NCBI RefSeq assembly: GCF_009729415.1
Contig: NZ_MPKW01000037.1
Location: forward strand, 1-64,000
Source of the DNA: Mycolicibacterium sp. CBMA 234
GTDB lineage: Bacteria > Actinomycetota > Actinomycetes > Mycobacteriales > Mycobacteriaceae
Length of the DNA: 64,000 nt
Direction: 5' to 3'
A model generated the notes under the pieces. The model ran no database searches and was not told where the DNA came from. It saw only the letters and a list, made by a program, of their open reading frames with translations. Below, piece by piece: positions 63,799 through 64,000 of the stretch; position 1 is the first letter of the stretch, and every line of letters begins with the position of its first letter. The position numbers and the translations under genes were made by a program.

Positions 63799-64000
63799 GT
63801 GCCGACGTTTCTGGTGGTCGGCGCCGGCCCGACCGGGCTTGGCGCTGCTGTTCGGCTGACTGAACTCGGCATCGACCACCTGGTAGTGGATTCCGGCGAT
63901 CAGGTCGGCGGCATGGCGGCGTCGGTGCGCGACGAACACGGCTTCACCTGGGATCTTGGCGGCCACGTGCTGCACAGCCATTTCGCGGAGTTCGACCAGG
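63799..64000 (+). CDS. FAD/NAD(P)-binding oxidoreductase, N-terminal part (runs off window)
   Basis: The first 67 residues show a dinucleotide-binding start (VVGAGPTGLGAAVRLTELGI), a second-strand Asp (VVDSGDQVGGMAAS) and WDLGGHVLHSHFAEFD. The GGMAASVRDEHGFTWDLGGH pattern is like UDP-galactopyranose mutase and amine-oxidase-type proteins that flatten a sugar or oxidise a substrate. GTG start, five bases after the PIG-L gene. The rest is outside the window, so identity is open. Confidence 0.7.
   Translation, partial: MPTFLVVGAGPTGLGAAVRLTELGIDHLVVDSGDQVGGMAASVRDEHGFTWDLGGHVLHSHFAEFDQ

Overview
The window is a contiguous stretch of a high-GC actinobacterial chromosome, almost certainly a non-tuberculous, probably fast-growing Mycobacterium/Mycolicibacterium. 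The reasons are gene order (glbO-aglA, pepN, a Rv2466c-type DsbA protein, rpiB, nei, tRNA-Gly/tRNA-Pro, tig-clpP1-clpP2-clpX, korAB-mobA, rpfE, a Rv2449c-type enoyl reductase, valS-folC-Rv2446c-type, ndk-rne-rplU-rpmA-obg-proB). From memory this is the order of M. tuberculosis Rv2471 to Rv2439c. A 13E12-type HNH gene with a perfect mycobacterial SOS box and frequent GTG starts agree. No insertion sequence, prophage or CRISPR array was seen.

Region 1 (1-12.3 kb) is accessory and catabolic. It holds the tail of a Rieske oxygenase (KshA-like), a 3-ketosteroid dehydrogenase-type flavoprotein, a large secreted protein behind a KstR-like box, a divergent SnoaL/TetR pair with two matched operators, the SOS-controlled 13E12 gene, and a four-gene leftward operon (PF10118 hydrolase, Baeyer-Villiger monooxygenase, SDR, cyclase-family hydrolase).

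Region 2 (12.3-32 kb) mixes core and accessory genes: a TetR gene, aglA, glbO, an HNH gene, a small membrane protein plus DUF5130 (probable cytochrome oxidase accessory subunits), two AlkB alkane monooxygenases, a Tat-exported cholesterol oxidase, pepN, a CPWA-type DsbA protein, a Ser/Thr kinase carrying an LpqN-like outer domain, rpiB, nei, membrane and secreted proteins, and two tRNAs.

Region 3 (32-46.5 kb) is proteostasis and central metabolism: trigger factor, ClpP1P2 and ClpX, then fdhF-fdhD, korAB, mobA, rpfE and an alpha/beta hydrolase. fdhD, fdhF and mobA together form a molybdenum-enzyme theme. Region 4 (46.5-63 kb) holds an S9 peptidase, the enoyl reductase homologue, a DUF937 protein, the valS-folC-DUF4233 unit, a cutinase, ndk, RNase E, L21/L27, Obg and ProB. 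Synteny stops after proB, where a PIG-L deacetylase and a truncated FAD oxidoreductase begin.

The accessory genes repeatedly sit between core genes and favour lipid, steroid, alkane and ketone oxidation. The most interesting items are the kinase-LpqN fusion, the missing resolving cysteine in the Rv2466c homologue, the cyclase with a changed metal motif in a Baeyer-Villiger operon, and several well-formed operators (5709-5753, 39979-40003, 31478-31504, 2205-2234). All assignments come from reading the sequence and from memory of families; no searches were run.
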